A stretch of DNA of 64,000 nucleotides from Janthinobacterium fluminis (GCF_028595325.1 NZ_JAQQXR010000001.1:124001-188000); one strand, 5' to 3'. Numbered from the stretch's first letter, positions 37,962-47,549 are shown. Translations and numbers: made by a program. The notes: generated by a model from the sequence alone, not told the origin.

Positions 37962-40628
37962 ATGCACCTTGTTGAGTCCACGATGCTTGCCCAAACAATT
38001 CTTTCAGCAATGACCACCAAGCGCACCCGAAGCCGCTCGAAACCGGCCGAACCGACCGCATTGAAGGCGGCCAAGGCGCCGCCGCGCCCCTTGTTTCCCA
38101 TCGTCGCGATGGGCGCCTCCGCCGGCGGCCTGGACCCGATCGTCGCCTTTTTTTCGCATGTGCAGCCGGAAAGCGGCATCGCCTATGTCGTCATCCAGCA
38201 CCTCGACCCCAGCCACAAGGCCATGCTGCCCGAGCTGCTGCAGCGCGCCACCAGCCTGCCCGTGGCGGAAGTCACCCACCAGATGGAGGTGCGGCCGAAC
38301 CGCGTGTATGTGATTCCGCCGAACGCCGACCTGAGCATCGCCGACGGCCGCCTGTTGCTGGCCGAGCCGGCCGAACAGCGCGGCCACCGGCTGCCGATCA
38401 ATCTGTTTTTCGCCTCGCTGGCGGCGGAGCGCGGCGAGCTGGCCGTCGGCGTGGTGTTTTCCGGCATGGGTTCGGACGGCACCCGCGGCCTGCAGGCGAT
38501 CAAGGAACGCAACGGCCTGACGCTGGCGCAGTTCCCCGACTCGGCCCGTTTCGAGAACATGCCGCTGAGCGCCATCAGCGCCGAGGTCGTCGACCTGATC
38601 GAGATGCCGGAGAAGATGCCGGAGAAAATCGTCTCCTACCTGTTCCGCAGCCGTTTCCTGAACCTGCCCGGCGAGGAACCGAGCAGCAAGAATTCGCTGC
38701 AGGAAATTGTGCACCTGCTCAACGAGCACACCGGCAGCAGCTTCACCGACTACAAGATCAATACCGTGCTGCGGCGCATAGAGCGGCGCATGAGCTTGTA
38801 CCAAATCACGTCGATGGAGCACTACGTTCCCTATCTGCGCGACAACCCGGCCGAGATCGACCTGCTGTTCAAGGAGTTGCTGATCGGCGTCACCAGCTTT
38901 TTCCGCGACCCGAAGGTGTGGGAATACCTGAAACTGGTGGCGCTGCCTCAATTGCTGGCGGCCAATCCCGAGGGGCGCGCCTTCAAGGCATGGATTCCCG
39001 CCTGCTCGACGGGCGAGGAGGCGTATTCGCTGGCGATGGTGTTCCACGAGGTGGTGGCGCAGAGCAAGCTGCCGGGCAAGTACACGCTGCAAATCTTCGC
39101 CACCGACCTGTCCGGCGACGCCATCGACCTGGCCTGCCAGGGCCGCTTTTCCTTGAACATAGGCGGCGACGTCTCGGCCGAGCGCCTGCAGCACTTCTTC
39201 GTGGCCGAGAAGAACGGCTACCACGTCAAAAAAGAGATCCGCAACATGATCATCTTCGCCCAGCAAAACATCATTTCGGACCCGCCGTTCACCAAGCTCG
39301 ACATCCTGTGCTGCCGCAACCTGCTGATCTACCTGAACGCCAAGCTGCAGCAGCGCCTGATTCCGCTATTTCATTACGCGCTGAACCGCGACGGCATCCT
39401 GCTGCTGGGCAGCGCCGACACGCCCGGCCATTTTTCCGACCTGTTTTCGCCGCTGACGACGTCGACCCGGCTGTACCGGCGTCTGGACAATCTGGCGCGC
39501 CAGCGCTTGCCGACGTATTTCCCGACCAAGCTGTCGGCCACCCCCCCACCCGTAGCCCATGAATCGAGAGAAGTCAGCATGCCAGGCAAGATCCAGTCCC
39601 ACGTCGAGCAGTTGCTGCTCCAGAAATATTCGCCGGCCGCGGCCCTGCTGAACCAGGATGGCGACATCCTCTACATCAACGGCCGCACCGGCGCCTTCCT
39701 CGAACCGGCCGCCGGCAAGGCCAACTGGAACATCCACGCCATGGCCCGCGAGGGCTTGCGCTACGAGTTGGCCGGCCTGATCAAGCAGGCCGTGGACACG
39801 GACGGCGTGGTGCGACTGAAGGGGCTGGTGGTCAAGGATAATTTGGGCCAGGCCCAGGGCGTCGACCTGAGCGCCGAGGCGCTGACCCAGCCCGAGTCGC
39901 TGCAGGGCATGGTGTTCCTGACCTTCTCCAGCGCGCCGCTGCTGCCGGAAACCCGGCGCGGCCGCTCGCCGAACCCGAAGGTGCTGGAGCTGGAGCAGCA
40001 ACTGGTGCAGGCGCGCAACGAGATCCGCGCCGTGCGCGACGAGATGCAAACCTCGCGCGAGGAGTTGAAGTCGGCCAACGAGGAGTTGCAGTCGACCAAT
40101 GAGGAATTGCAGTCGACCAATGAGGAGTTGACCACCTCGAAGGAGGAGATGCAGTCGCTCAATGAGGAGTTATACACCGTCAATGCGGAACTGCAATCGA
40201 AGGTCGACGACCTGTCGCTGGTCAACAGCGACATGAAAAATCTGCTCAACAGCACCGACATCGCCACCATCTTCCTCGACAGCGGCCTGCGCATCCGCCG
40301 CTTCACGGCGCCGGCCACGCAGATCTACAAGCTGATCGCCACCGACCTGCGGCGCCCGCTGAGCGACATCGTCAACGACCTCGACTATCCTGACCTGGAA
40401 GCCGAGGCCCAGGAAGTGATACGCAGCCTGGTGTTCTCCGAGCGCCAGGTGCCGACCAAGAACGGGCGCTGGTACAACGTGCGCATCATGCCTTACCGGA
40501 CCATCGAGAACGTCATCGACGGCGTCGTCGTCACCTTCATCAACATCACGGAGTCGAAACTGCTGGAGGCGCAGTTGCGGCTGATGCAGGACCTGGGCGC
40601 CGCCAACGCGGCGGAGAGGGCGGCATGA
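37962..40628 (+). CDS. CheB-CheR-PAS chemotaxis-like fusion protein
   Basis: An 888-aa fusion. A CheB methylesterase domain (about residues 45-225) has its triad as Ser53 in GASAGG, His80 in VIQHLDP and Asp172 in GMGSDGTRG. A CheR methyltransferase follows (about 240-500; LIGVTSFFRDP, ACSTGEEAYSLAM, IFATDLSGDAID, CRNLLIYL). A PAS-like domain comes next, then a heptad coiled coil made of EEL(Q/T)STN-type repeats (about 685-755) and a PAS domain. Both enzymes look intact. Such fusions usually serve non-chemotactic signalling. Its stop overlaps the following PAS kinase (ATGA at 40625), so the pair forms one pathway. The start could also be ATG 37983 or 38010. Confidence 0.92.
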   Translation: MHLVESTMLAQTILSAMTTKRTRSRSKPAEPTALKAAKAPPRPLFPIVAMGASAGGLDPIVAFFSHVQPESGIAYVVIQHLDPSHKAMLPELLQRATSLPVAEVTHQMEVRPNRVYVIPPNADLSIADGRLLLAEPAEQRGHRLPINLFFASLAAERGELAVGVVFSGMGSDGTRGLQAIKERNGLTLAQFPDSARFENMPLSAISAEVVDLIEMPEKMPEKIVSYLFRSRFLNLPGEEPSSKNSLQEIVHLLNEHTGSSFTDYKINTVLRRIERRMSLYQITSMEHYVPYLRDNPAEIDLLFKELLIGVTSFFRDPKVWEYLKLVALPQLLAANPEGRAFKAWIPACSTGEEAYSLAMVFHEVVAQSKLPGKYTLQIFATDLSGDAIDLACQGRFSLNIGGDVSAERLQHFFVAEKNGYHVKKEIRNMIIFAQQNIISDPPFTKLDILCCRNLLIYLNAKLQQRLIPLFHYALNRDGILLLGSADTPGHFSDLFSPLTTSTRLYRRLDNLARQRLPTYFPTKLSATPPPVAHESREVSMPGKIQSHVEQLLLQKYSPAAALLNQDGDILYINGRTGAFLEPAAGKANWNIHAMAREGLRYELAGLIKQAVDTDGVVRLKGLVVKDNLGQAQGVDLSAEALTQPESLQGMVFLTFSSAPLLPETRRGRSPNPKVLELEQQLVQARNEIRAVRDEMQTSREELKSANEELQSTNEELQSTNEELTTSKEEMQSLNEELYTVNAELQSKVDDLSLVNSDMKNLLNSTDIATIFLDSGLRIRRFTAPATQIYKLIATDLRRPLSDIVNDLDYPDLEAEAQEVIRSLVFSERQVPTKNGRWYNVRIMPYRTIENVIDGVVVTFINITESKLLEAQLRLMQDLGAANAAERAA

Positions 40629-42706
40629 GCGAGCCGTTCGACCGGCCGTCGGGCGCGCCCGCGCCCGCCGAGCAGGGCGGCGCGCCCGGCCAGTCGAACG
40701 AGGCAATGCGCCGGCAGTTGCACGCGCTGCATGTCAGCCAGCTGGAGCTGGAGATGCAGAGCGCCGCGCTGGCCGAGCTGCAACTGCTCAAGGACGAGTT
40801 CGAAACGGGCTTGAACCACTACTCGGAGCTGTACGAGCAGGCGCCCGTCAGTTATTTTTCGCTGCAGCGCGGCGGCCGCATCGCCCGCGTCAACGAGGCC
40901 GCCGCCGCCCTGCTCAGGCGCGCCAAGTCGCAGCTGCTGGGGCGCAACTTCGAGCAATTCGTCGCCCCCGAGGCGCAGCGCCGCTTCCGCCGCTTCCTCG
41001 ACGCCGTCTTCGCCAGCGGCGCCCGGCAGGTGCTGGAAATCACGCTGCTGCAGGGCGTCACCGAGGCCGAGCTGGTGCGCATCGAGGCGAACGTCGACCC
41101 GGCCTCCGACGTCTGCCGCATGGTCGTCACCGACCTGGGCGACCCGGTGGCGCGCGAGGTGGCGCTGCGGCGCGCCTTCGTCGTCCTCGACGCCATCAAG
41201 GAGGGCGTGCTGATCGCCGACGCCAGCAACCACATCATCTCGGTGAACCCGGCGTTCACGGCCATCACCGGCTACCTGGCCGAGGAGGCCATCGGCCGCC
41301 GCCCGGACTTCCTGGCCAGCGGCACCCAGCCGCCGGAGTTTTTCGCCGACATGCGCGACAGCCTGAGCCGCCACGGCAGCTGGCAGGGCGAAATCCTCAG
41401 CCGCAAGAAGGACGGCAGCCGCTTCGTCGAGTCGCTGTCGCTGACGCAGATGCCGGCGCCCGACGGCGGCGTGGGCAACTACGTCGGGGTGTTTTCCGAC
41501 ATCACCGAGCGCAAGCTGGCCGAGACGGCGCTGCGCGAGCTGCACCTGGAGCTGGACCAGCGCGTCGTCGCCCGCACCGCCGAGCTGCTGCGGGCCAACC
41601 AGCAGTTGCACCAGGAAATAGGCGAGCGCCAGCGCGCCGAGGTGGCGCTGCGCGACGCCGAGCACTTCTTCCACGCCACCATCGACTCGCTGTCGGACCG
41701 CGTGCTGGTGCTCGACCAGCGCGGCACCATCATCCACGCCAACAAATCCTGCCTCGACTTCGCCGGCCACAGCGGCATCGGCAACGACTACCTGCCGCAT
41801 TGCGAAACGGACGCGCGCTGGGGCCGCGGCGCCGGCGCCGAGCTGGCCGCCGGCATCCGCGGCGTCATCGCCGGCACCCAGGGCGGCTTCGCGCTCGAAT
41901 ACGCGTTCCACGCGGGCGGCGCGGCGCGCTGGTTCCAGGCCAAGGTCAGCCGCTTCCTGTCGGACGGGCCGCTGCGCGTCGTCGTCTCGCACACCGACAT
42001 CACCGAGCGCAAGGCGATGGAGGGCGCGCTGCGCCAGTCGCACGCCCAGTTGCGCCAGCTGGCGCTGCACCTGGAGACGGCCAAGGAGGACGAGCGCAAG
42101 CGCATCTCGCGCGACATCCACGACGAGCTGGGGCAGAACCTGCTGGCGCTGCGCATCGACATTTCGATGCTCAGCGCGCGCACCGAGCACGCCCACCCGC
42201 GCCTGCACGGGCGCGTCGGCGCCGTGCTGGGCAACGTCGACAAGACCATCAAGAGCGTGCGCGGCATCATGAACGCGCTGCGCCCGCTGGTGCTGGACCT
42301 GGGCCTGCAGGCGGCGATGGAATGGCAGATCGGCGACTTCACCAAGCGCAGCGGGATTCCCTGCCGGCTGCTGGTGCGCGACGAGGCGCTCTTCGGCGCG
42401 CTGGGCGGCGACATCGAGATCGTGGTGTTCCGCATCGTCCAGGAAGCCCTCAGCAATGTGCTGCGGCACGCCCAGGCGCGCCACGCCGAGATCGAGCTGA
42501 GCGTCGACACCGGCGCGCTGACGCTGGCGATCCGCGACGACGGCGTCGGCATCGCGCCGGCGCAGCGCAGGAAAGCCCAGTGCTTCGGCCTGATCGGCAT
42601 CGACGAGCGCGTCAGCGCGCTGGGCGGGCGCTTCAGCATCGGCAAATTCAGCGACGGGCAGGGCTGCCAGCTGACGATGCGCATCCCGCTGTCCGGGCGC
42701 GACTGA
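40625..42706 (+). CDS. PAS-containing NarL-type histidine kinase (HisKA_3)
   Basis: A 693-aa soluble kinase. An N-terminal coiled coil leads to three PAS domains (about residues 65-180, 190-300 and 345-465). The dimerisation helix is of the HisKA_3 type with His499 in RISRDIHDELGQNLLAL. HATPase_c is intact (FRIVQEALSNVLRHAQA, DDGVGI, GLIGIDERVSALGG). Kinases of this class phosphorylate LuxR-type regulators, and none is adjacent, so the output partner is elsewhere. Coupling by 4 bp to the CheB-CheR-PAS protein suggests that protein controls or is controlled by this kinase, as seen in other CheBR-HK pairs. Confidence 0.9.
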   Translation: MSEPFDRPSGAPAPAEQGGAPGQSNEAMRRQLHALHVSQLELEMQSAALAELQLLKDEFETGLNHYSELYEQAPVSYFSLQRGGRIARVNEAAAALLRRAKSQLLGRNFEQFVAPEAQRRFRRFLDAVFASGARQVLEITLLQGVTEAELVRIEANVDPASDVCRMVVTDLGDPVAREVALRRAFVVLDAIKEGVLIADASNHIISVNPAFTAITGYLAEEAIGRRPDFLASGTQPPEFFADMRDSLSRHGSWQGEILSRKKDGSRFVESLSLTQMPAPDGGVGNYVGVFSDITERKLAETALRELHLELDQRVVARTAELLRANQQLHQEIGERQRAEVALRDAEHFFHATIDSLSDRVLVLDQRGTIIHANKSCLDFAGHSGIGNDYLPHCETDARWGRGAGAELAAGIRGVIAGTQGGFALEYAFHAGGAARWFQAKVSRFLSDGPLRVVVSHTDITERKAMEGALRQSHAQLRQLALHLETAKEDERKRISRDIHDELGQNLLALRIDISMLSARTEHAHPRLHGRVGAVLGNVDKTIKSVRGIMNALRPLVLDLGLQAAMEWQIGDFTKRSGIPCRLLVRDEALFGALGGDIEIVVFRIVQEALSNVLRHAQARHAEIELSVDTGALTLAIRDDGVGIAPAQRRKAQCFGLIGIDERVSALGGRFSIGKFSDGQGCQLTMRIPLSGRD

Positions 42707-42747
42707 GGCGGCGCGCGGCGGCGCCGCCGGGGCGCGCCAGAAAAGCG

Positions 42748-42776
42748 TGTTCACTGCCGGGCAAGCCGGCTATACT
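42748..42776 (+). promoter_or_regulatory. Putative promoter of the S46 peptidase gene
   Basis: A strong -10 (TATACT, 42771-42776) has a weak -35 (TGTTCA, 42748-42753) at 17-bp spacing. It gives a leader of about 25 nt before the TTG start. Confidence 0.4.
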
Positions 42777-42807
42777 GCGTCTGCTTTTTTACAATCAGGG
42801 GCATATC

Positions 42808-44952
42808 TTGTTAAAAACAATCGTACTACCCGTCGCCTTGATCGGCGCCTTCGCCGGCGCACACGCCGACGAGGGGCAATGGCAGCCACACCAACTGCCG
42901 CAATTGAAAGCCGAACTGAAACGCATCGGCATCGCCATCCCGGCCGACAAACTGGCCGACCTGGGCAAGCACCCGATGAGCGCCATCGTCTCGCTGGGCG
43001 GCTGCTCGGCGTCCTTCGTCTCCGACGCCGGCCTGGTGGTGACCAACCACCATTGCGCCTACGGCGCCGTGCAGCGCAACTCCACGCCGGAGCACAACTA
43101 CATCAGCAACGGCTTCCTGGCCAAGACCCGCGCCGACGAGCTGCCGGGCGGCCCGAACGCCCTGGTCTACGTCACCGACAAGCTGGAAAACGTCAGCGAG
43201 CGCGTGCTCAAGGGCTTGAACCCGGCCATGAGCGGGCGCGCCCGCCACGAGGAAGTGGAAAGCCGCATCAAGGCCCTGATCGCCGAATGCGAAACGGACA
43301 AGATGTACCGCTGCTCGGTGCCCAGCTTCCACCGCGGCATGGAGTACTACCGCATCCGCCAGATGATGATACGCGACGTGCGCCTGGTGTACGCGCCGTC
43401 CGACAAGATCGGCAACTTCGGCGGCGACGTCGACAACTACGAGTGGCCGCGCCACACCGGCGACTACGCCTTCCTGCGCGCCTACGTCGGCAAGGACGGC
43501 CGCCCGGCCGACCCGTCGCCGGACAACGTGCCGTACCGCTCGAAGGACTTCCTGGTGGTCTCGGCCGAAGGGCTGAAGAACGGCGACCCTATCCTGCTGG
43601 CCGGCTATCCGGGCCGCACCAGCCGCTACAAGCTGCCGGCTGAAATCCGCGCCGCGCGCGACGTCAGCTTCCCGGCCCGCGTGGCCGAGCTGCAGGCCGA
43701 CCTGGACGCGATCGCCGCCGCCACCAAGGGCGACGAGGCGCTGGTCGTGCGCTACGCCAGCGTGGTGAAAAGCATCAACAACGTGCTGAAGAAAACCAAG
43801 GGCCTGCTCGACGGCTTCGCCCGCAAGGACGTCGCCGCCATCAAGGACGTGCAGGACGCCGAGCTGCGCGCCTGGCTGGTGAAGCATCCGCAGGCGAGCG
43901 TGTCGCCGACGCTGATGGCCGACCTGGACGCGGTGATCGCCGCCGACATGGCCCTGGGCGACGAGGAATTCGCCTGGTCCGTGGCCACCAATAGCGACCT
44001 GCTGAAAAGCGCGCGCACCGTGTTCCGCCTGGCGCTGGAGCGGCAGAAGGAAGACGCGCTGCGCGAGTCCGGCTACCAGCAGCGCGACCTGAGCTTCATC
44101 AAGGCGCGCCTGACGCGCCTGGAGCAGTCGTTCTCCGCAGGTGTAGACCAGGGCCGCTTCAGCGCGGGCCTGCAACGCTACGCGGCGCTGCCGGCGCAGA
44201 CCCATCCGCAGGGTCTGGACGCGCTGCTGCCGGCGCCGGACGCCGTCGCCGCGCTGTACCAGCAGTCGCAACTGGGCGACACGGCCAAGCGCCTGGCCTT
44301 GCTGGAGCAGGACGCGGCGGCCATCGCCAAGTCTGACGACGCCTTCCTGAAGCTGGCCGTCAAGCTGCACACGGTGGCGAAATCGCTGGAGGAGCGCCGC
44401 AAGGAAGTCGACGGCAACCTGGAACGCGTGATCCCGCAATACATGCAGGCCGTGATCGCCTGGAAGCAGTCGCAGGGCAAGCCGGTCTACCCGGACGCCA
44501 ACTCGACGCTGCGCGTGACCTACGGCACGGTGGCGCCGTACTCGCCGCGCGACGGCCTGAGCAAAGGTCCGTTCACGACCGTCGAAGGGATCGTCGAGAA
44601 GCACACGAGCAAGGAGCCCTTCGTCGTGCCGGAAGCGTTGACGGCGGCCGTCAAGGCCAAGCGCTACGGCCAGTTCCGCGACCCGGCGCTGGGCACCGTG
44701 CCGGTCAACTTCCTGACCAGCGCCGACACCACGGGCGGCAACTCCGGCTCGGCGGTGATGAACCGGCGCGGCGAATTGATCGGCCTGAACTTCGACTCGA
44801 CCTATGAGTCGATCACCAAGGACTGGTACTTCGACCGCGACATCACGCGCGCCATCCACCTCGACATCCGCTACATGCTGTGGGTGATGCAGGAAGTCGA
44901 CCACGCCGACAACCTGCTCAAGGAAATGACCATCAAGTATCCGCGCAAGTAA
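42808..44952 (+). CDS. S46-family dipeptidyl peptidase (DPP7/DPP11-like)
   Basis: A 714-aa secreted serine exopeptidase that removes dipeptides from peptide N-termini. The signal peptide is MLKTIVLPVALIGAFAGAHA, cut before DEG. The triad is visible: His in VVTNHHCAYGA (81/82), Asp in FGGDVDNYEWPRHTGDYAF, and Ser646 in TTGGNSGSAV. The position 18 residues after Ser646, which sets P1 preference in this family (Gly in DPP7, Arg in DPP11, from memory), is Ser here. The only start that keeps a correct signal peptide is TTG at 42808, with AGGGG 6 nt upstream. A strong terminator follows at 45007. Confidence 0.92.
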   Translation: MLKTIVLPVALIGAFAGAHADEGQWQPHQLPQLKAELKRIGIAIPADKLADLGKHPMSAIVSLGGCSASFVSDAGLVVTNHHCAYGAVQRNSTPEHNYISNGFLAKTRADELPGGPNALVYVTDKLENVSERVLKGLNPAMSGRARHEEVESRIKALIAECETDKMYRCSVPSFHRGMEYYRIRQMMIRDVRLVYAPSDKIGNFGGDVDNYEWPRHTGDYAFLRAYVGKDGRPADPSPDNVPYRSKDFLVVSAEGLKNGDPILLAGYPGRTSRYKLPAEIRAARDVSFPARVAELQADLDAIAAATKGDEALVVRYASVVKSINNVLKKTKGLLDGFARKDVAAIKDVQDAELRAWLVKHPQASVSPTLMADLDAVIAADMALGDEEFAWSVATNSDLLKSARTVFRLALERQKEDALRESGYQQRDLSFIKARLTRLEQSFSAGVDQGRFSAGLQRYAALPAQTHPQGLDALLPAPDAVAALYQQSQLGDTAKRLALLEQDAAAIAKSDDAFLKLAVKLHTVAKSLEERRKEVDGNLERVIPQYMQAVIAWKQSQGKPVYPDANSTLRVTYGTVAPYSPRDGLSKGPFTTVEGIVEKHTSKEPFVVPEALTAAVKAKRYGQFRDPALGTVPVNFLTSADTTGGNSGSAVMNRRGELIGLNFDSTYESITKDWYFDRDITRAIHLDIRYMLWVMQEVDHADNLLKEMTIKYPRK

Positions 44953-45006
44953 GGCAAAGGCGGGCATGGCCTGGCGCACCGCGCGCCGGGCTACCGTTGG
45001 ATGGGG

Positions 45007-45042
45007 AGGCCGCACCGGGCATCGCCGGGTGCGGCCTTTTTG
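45007..45042 (+). terminator. Rho-independent terminator after the S46 peptidase
   Basis: AGGCCGCACC pairs with GGTGCGGCCT around a loop that itself holds a small GGGC/GCC stem. A T-run TTTTTGTT follows. Confidence 0.85.
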
Positions 45043-45335
45043 TTAAGGACAAGCCGTCGCCGGCGCATCCCGTTTCCGCCGCGGGGCGGGGCTGTGGCGC
45101 TCCCACCTGAACAGCCACATGACGGCCAGCTTGGTCGTCGCGCTGACCGAGGCCAGCAACACGCCATCAGCAGCGCGGCGCAGCCCAGGCTCAGCAGGGA
45201 AGGGCGGGTCTGGCGGTCCGCATAGATATCGTACAGAATGAATAGGGCGAGAAACGAAGCGATCAGGCGCGGCCAGCATTGAGGGTGCCGGCAATCGAGT
45301 AAAGCAGGAGTATCCCTGTTGTTATATGGATGTGG
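45043..45335 (-). pseudogene. Frameshifted relic of a small membrane protein
   Basis: Three minus-strand frames read in turn give one coherent hydrophobic protein. The first frame gives ITTGILLLYSIAGTLNAGR (about 45330-45262). The second gives RLIASFLALFILYDIYADRQ, continuing to LSLGCAALLMA (about 45262-45165). The third gives VLLASVSATTKLAVMWLFRW and ends at TAA 45043. Each frame alone breaks into Arg/Pro/Cys-rich nonsense at the junctions. The third junction needs a single lost base. No start codon or ribosome-binding site is visible at the upstream end, which abuts the hydrolase gene. The family is not recognised. It could be a sequencing error rather than decay. Confidence 0.5.
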
Positions 45336-45343
45336 CAGCCGCG

Positions 45344-46300
45344 CTACTTGGCATGTTGATGTAAAAAGGCGGCGATGGCGGGGCTCAGCCCGGGCGCCAG
45401 GGGCAGGGCCGGATCGCTGTAGGAGGCCAGTTGCTGCGGCATCTGTGCCGGCACCGTCTTGAGCACATGGTTCATGCCGGGAACGACGAGCAGCGTGGCC
45501 GCCGGACTGGCCTGTTGCAAGGCTTGCGCCTGCGCGACGCCAACCTGGATATCCGTGTCGCCCTGTACTATCAGCGCGGGCGCGGCCAGCGTGGACAGCT
45601 CGCGGGTGGGCACATATTTGAACCATGAAATCATATACGGCTGCACGCTGGGGCGGTACAGGGCGGCCAGCGGCGCCGGTACGGCGTTGTCCGTTTCGCC
45701 GCGCTCCAGCGCCCGCAGGATGCGTTCGTTGTCGCCGGCCAGTTCGGCCGGCAATTGCGGCGCCAGTTGCTGGCGCAATACATCGGCCGCTCCCTGGGCC
45801 GGGCCGGCAATCGACACAAACGCGGCCGCCTTGGTCTGGCGGGCGGCCAGCATGCCGATCAGCGAGCCCTCGCTGTGGCCGATCACGGCGACCGAGGAAA
45901 AGCGCGGGTCCGCCCGCAGCAGGCGCAACCACGCGGCGGCATCGTCGACATAGGTATCGAAGCGCAGCGCCGCCTCGCTCGGGCCGGCGGCGGCGCTGGC
46001 GGCGACGCCGCGCTTGTCGTAGCGCAGCGTGGCGAAACCAGCCTGCGACAGCGCCTGCGCCAACAGCATCAGGCTATTGTTCGCGCCCGGCGCCAGGGTG
46101 TTGTTGCCGTTACGGTCGGTGGGGCCGGAGCCGGCGACGATCAGCACGGCGGGGACGGGGCCGGACGCCGCCGGCAGCAGCAGCGCGCCGTGCAATTGCC
46201 CGGTCGGCGTGCTCAGCGCGATGGCGGCGTCGGCGCTCGGCGCCGCCTCGGCATGGGTGAAAATGCCAAGGAGAACGGCAAACAATATGGTGCGCAACAT
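45344..46300 (-). CDS. Secreted alpha/beta hydrolase
   Basis: A 318-aa alpha/beta-hydrolase with a signal peptide (residues 1 to about 19, ending HAEA). The oxyanion region is VLIVAGSGPTDRNGNN, the nucleophile elbow is IGHSEGSL, the acid is in VQGDTDIQVG, and the catalytic His is in PGMNHVLK. The order and spacing match acyl-peptide-hydrolase or dienelactone-hydrolase-like esterases. A periplasmic esterase or peptidase is likely; the substrate is unknown. The ATG at 46300 has GGGAG 5-6 nt upstream on the minus strand. The relic of a membrane protein lies directly downstream. Confidence 0.88.
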   Translation of the reverse strand: MLRTILFAVLLGIFTHAEAAPSADAAIALSTPTGQLHGALLLPAASGPVPAVLIVAGSGPTDRNGNNTLAPGANNSLMLLAQALSQAGFATLRYDKRGVAASAAAGPSEAALRFDTYVDDAAAWLRLLRADPRFSSVAVIGHSEGSLIGMLAARQTKAAAFVSIAGPAQGAADVLRQQLAPQLPAELAGDNERILRALERGETDNAVPAPLAALYRPSVQPYMISWFKYVPTRELSTLAAPALIVQGDTDIQVGVAQAQALQQASPAATLLVVPGMNHVLKTVPAQMPQQLASYSDPALPLAPGLSPAIAAFLHQHAK

Positions 46301-46435
46301 TGGACTCCCGAGAAGATTGGGCCGTCCTGCAGAGCGCGGACGGCCTTCGGCGGTGCCGGGTGGATATGGTGGCACGGCGCAAGTTATTATGCAATATTAA
46401 TCAAATGATAGTGCTGCAGGCTCGCGCCGCCGCGA

Positions 46436-47431
46436 TCAGGGTTCCGGGCAAATGCGGTTGGGATCGCGGATGCTGCATTGCCATTTCCACTCCACTCGCG
46501 CGATTTCATGCAATTTGACGGAGAATGTCGCCCCGGGCGAGCTGATGTCGATGGCCACGATGTCGCCGCTGAAGGAATTGTGCGTAGGCCAGTCGTTGCC
46601 GTAGTGCGGCTCGGTCTGGGCACCCCTGCCGAGGCGCACCGTCATCTGGCTGTTGGAGAGCAGATACTGCAGATTGTCTTGCACGTAGTTGCCGATCGGG
46701 AAAGTGCTGCCGTCGGGCAGCGTCACCGCCGTGCCGCGGGGAATCAGCCGGTTCAAGCCGGTGAGCCAGTTCGCGTCGCGCTGAAAGAACAGTTGGTCCT
46801 TGACCTGGGCCAACGCGGCCTTGACGCCATCGCGGATTTCGCTGTTGATTTCTCCCTGGACATCTTTAACGATGAGATTGCCGATCACGGGCAGAATCCA
46901 GCTCAGATTGGAATCGCAGTCCGTGGCGGAGTCGACGTCGGCCGTCAGGCCCACATTCTCCGGCGGCATGGCGCCGTTGGCTGTGCCGTACTGTGCGGTG
47001 ATGGCGATGTTGTTCAGCGTCAGCGTGTTAACGCAGGAATAGTTGATGACGCCCCATTGCTTGCCGCTGTACTTGTTGCGCATTTGATAGCTCAAGCCGC
47101 TCAAAGCCATCGCCGTGATGCCGGAGGCGGCGGGGCGCAGCGCAATGGTGGGGTCGCCGCTGAGCGTACCGCCGAGGAAGGTGGCGCCGTTCTCCGCCAC
47201 CTTGCGGCCCAACACGTCGCTTAACTTGTACCCCAGCGTGGGTTGAATCGCCCGCATCTGCGCGGCGACGCCGAGCAGCGGGCCGTTGGCGTTCCGGTTT
47301 TCTGTGAAAGACTGGGACGCGCCGCCGACGCTGACGGTGGCAATATAGTTATCCGAGGTGATGCGGGGCTTCCAATCGGCCTGGGCGGCGCCGGCGGCGA
47401 GTAGCGAGGTCAGAACAATAAAAGTGCGCAT
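46436..47431 (-). CDS. Secreted protein of unknown function, tandem copy 1
   Basis: A 331-aa protein with a clear signal peptide (MRTFIVLTSLLAAGAAQA, cut before DWKP). The mature part is rich in Asn, Ser, Thr and Gly, with two Cys pairs (VINYSCVNTLTL/SATDCDSNL and WQCS/RICPEP). I do not recognise the family. A middle segment, GNLIVKDVQGEINSEIRDGV, is amphipathic helix-like and is followed by DQLFFQRDANWLTGLNRLI; the C-terminus is beta-rich. AGGAG precedes the ATG. A near-identical gene lies 1,440 bp upstream on the same strand. A periplasmic or extracellular location is inferred from the signal peptide alone. Confidence 0.8.
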   Translation of the reverse strand: MRTFIVLTSLLAAGAAQADWKPRITSDNYIATVSVGGASQSFTENRNANGPLLGVAAQMRAIQPTLGYKLSDVLGRKVAENGATFLGGTLSGDPTIALRPAASGITAMALSGLSYQMRNKYSGKQWGVINYSCVNTLTLNNIAITAQYGTANGAMPPENVGLTADVDSATDCDSNLSWILPVIGNLIVKDVQGEINSEIRDGVKAALAQVKDQLFFQRDANWLTGLNRLIPRGTAVTLPDGSTFPIGNYVQDNLQYLLSNSQMTVRLGRGAQTEPHYGNDWPTHNSFSGDIVAIDISSPGATFSVKLHEIARVEWKWQCSIRDPNRICPEP

Positions 47432-47549
47432 TAAAACTCCTAAGGTAAGAATGAGAAAATGCTGACGTGCAACGCCACGTCCGGCGTCCATCTGAAACGG
47501 GGATGCCCATTTCGCCGCGGCTTGAAGCGAGGCGCAGCGAAATGATATT

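Noticed and set aside
44991..45932. 313-codon reverse ORF covering the relic and part of the hydrolase
   Set aside because: It is a shadow of the hydrolase gene that happens to run into one frame of the membrane-protein relic.
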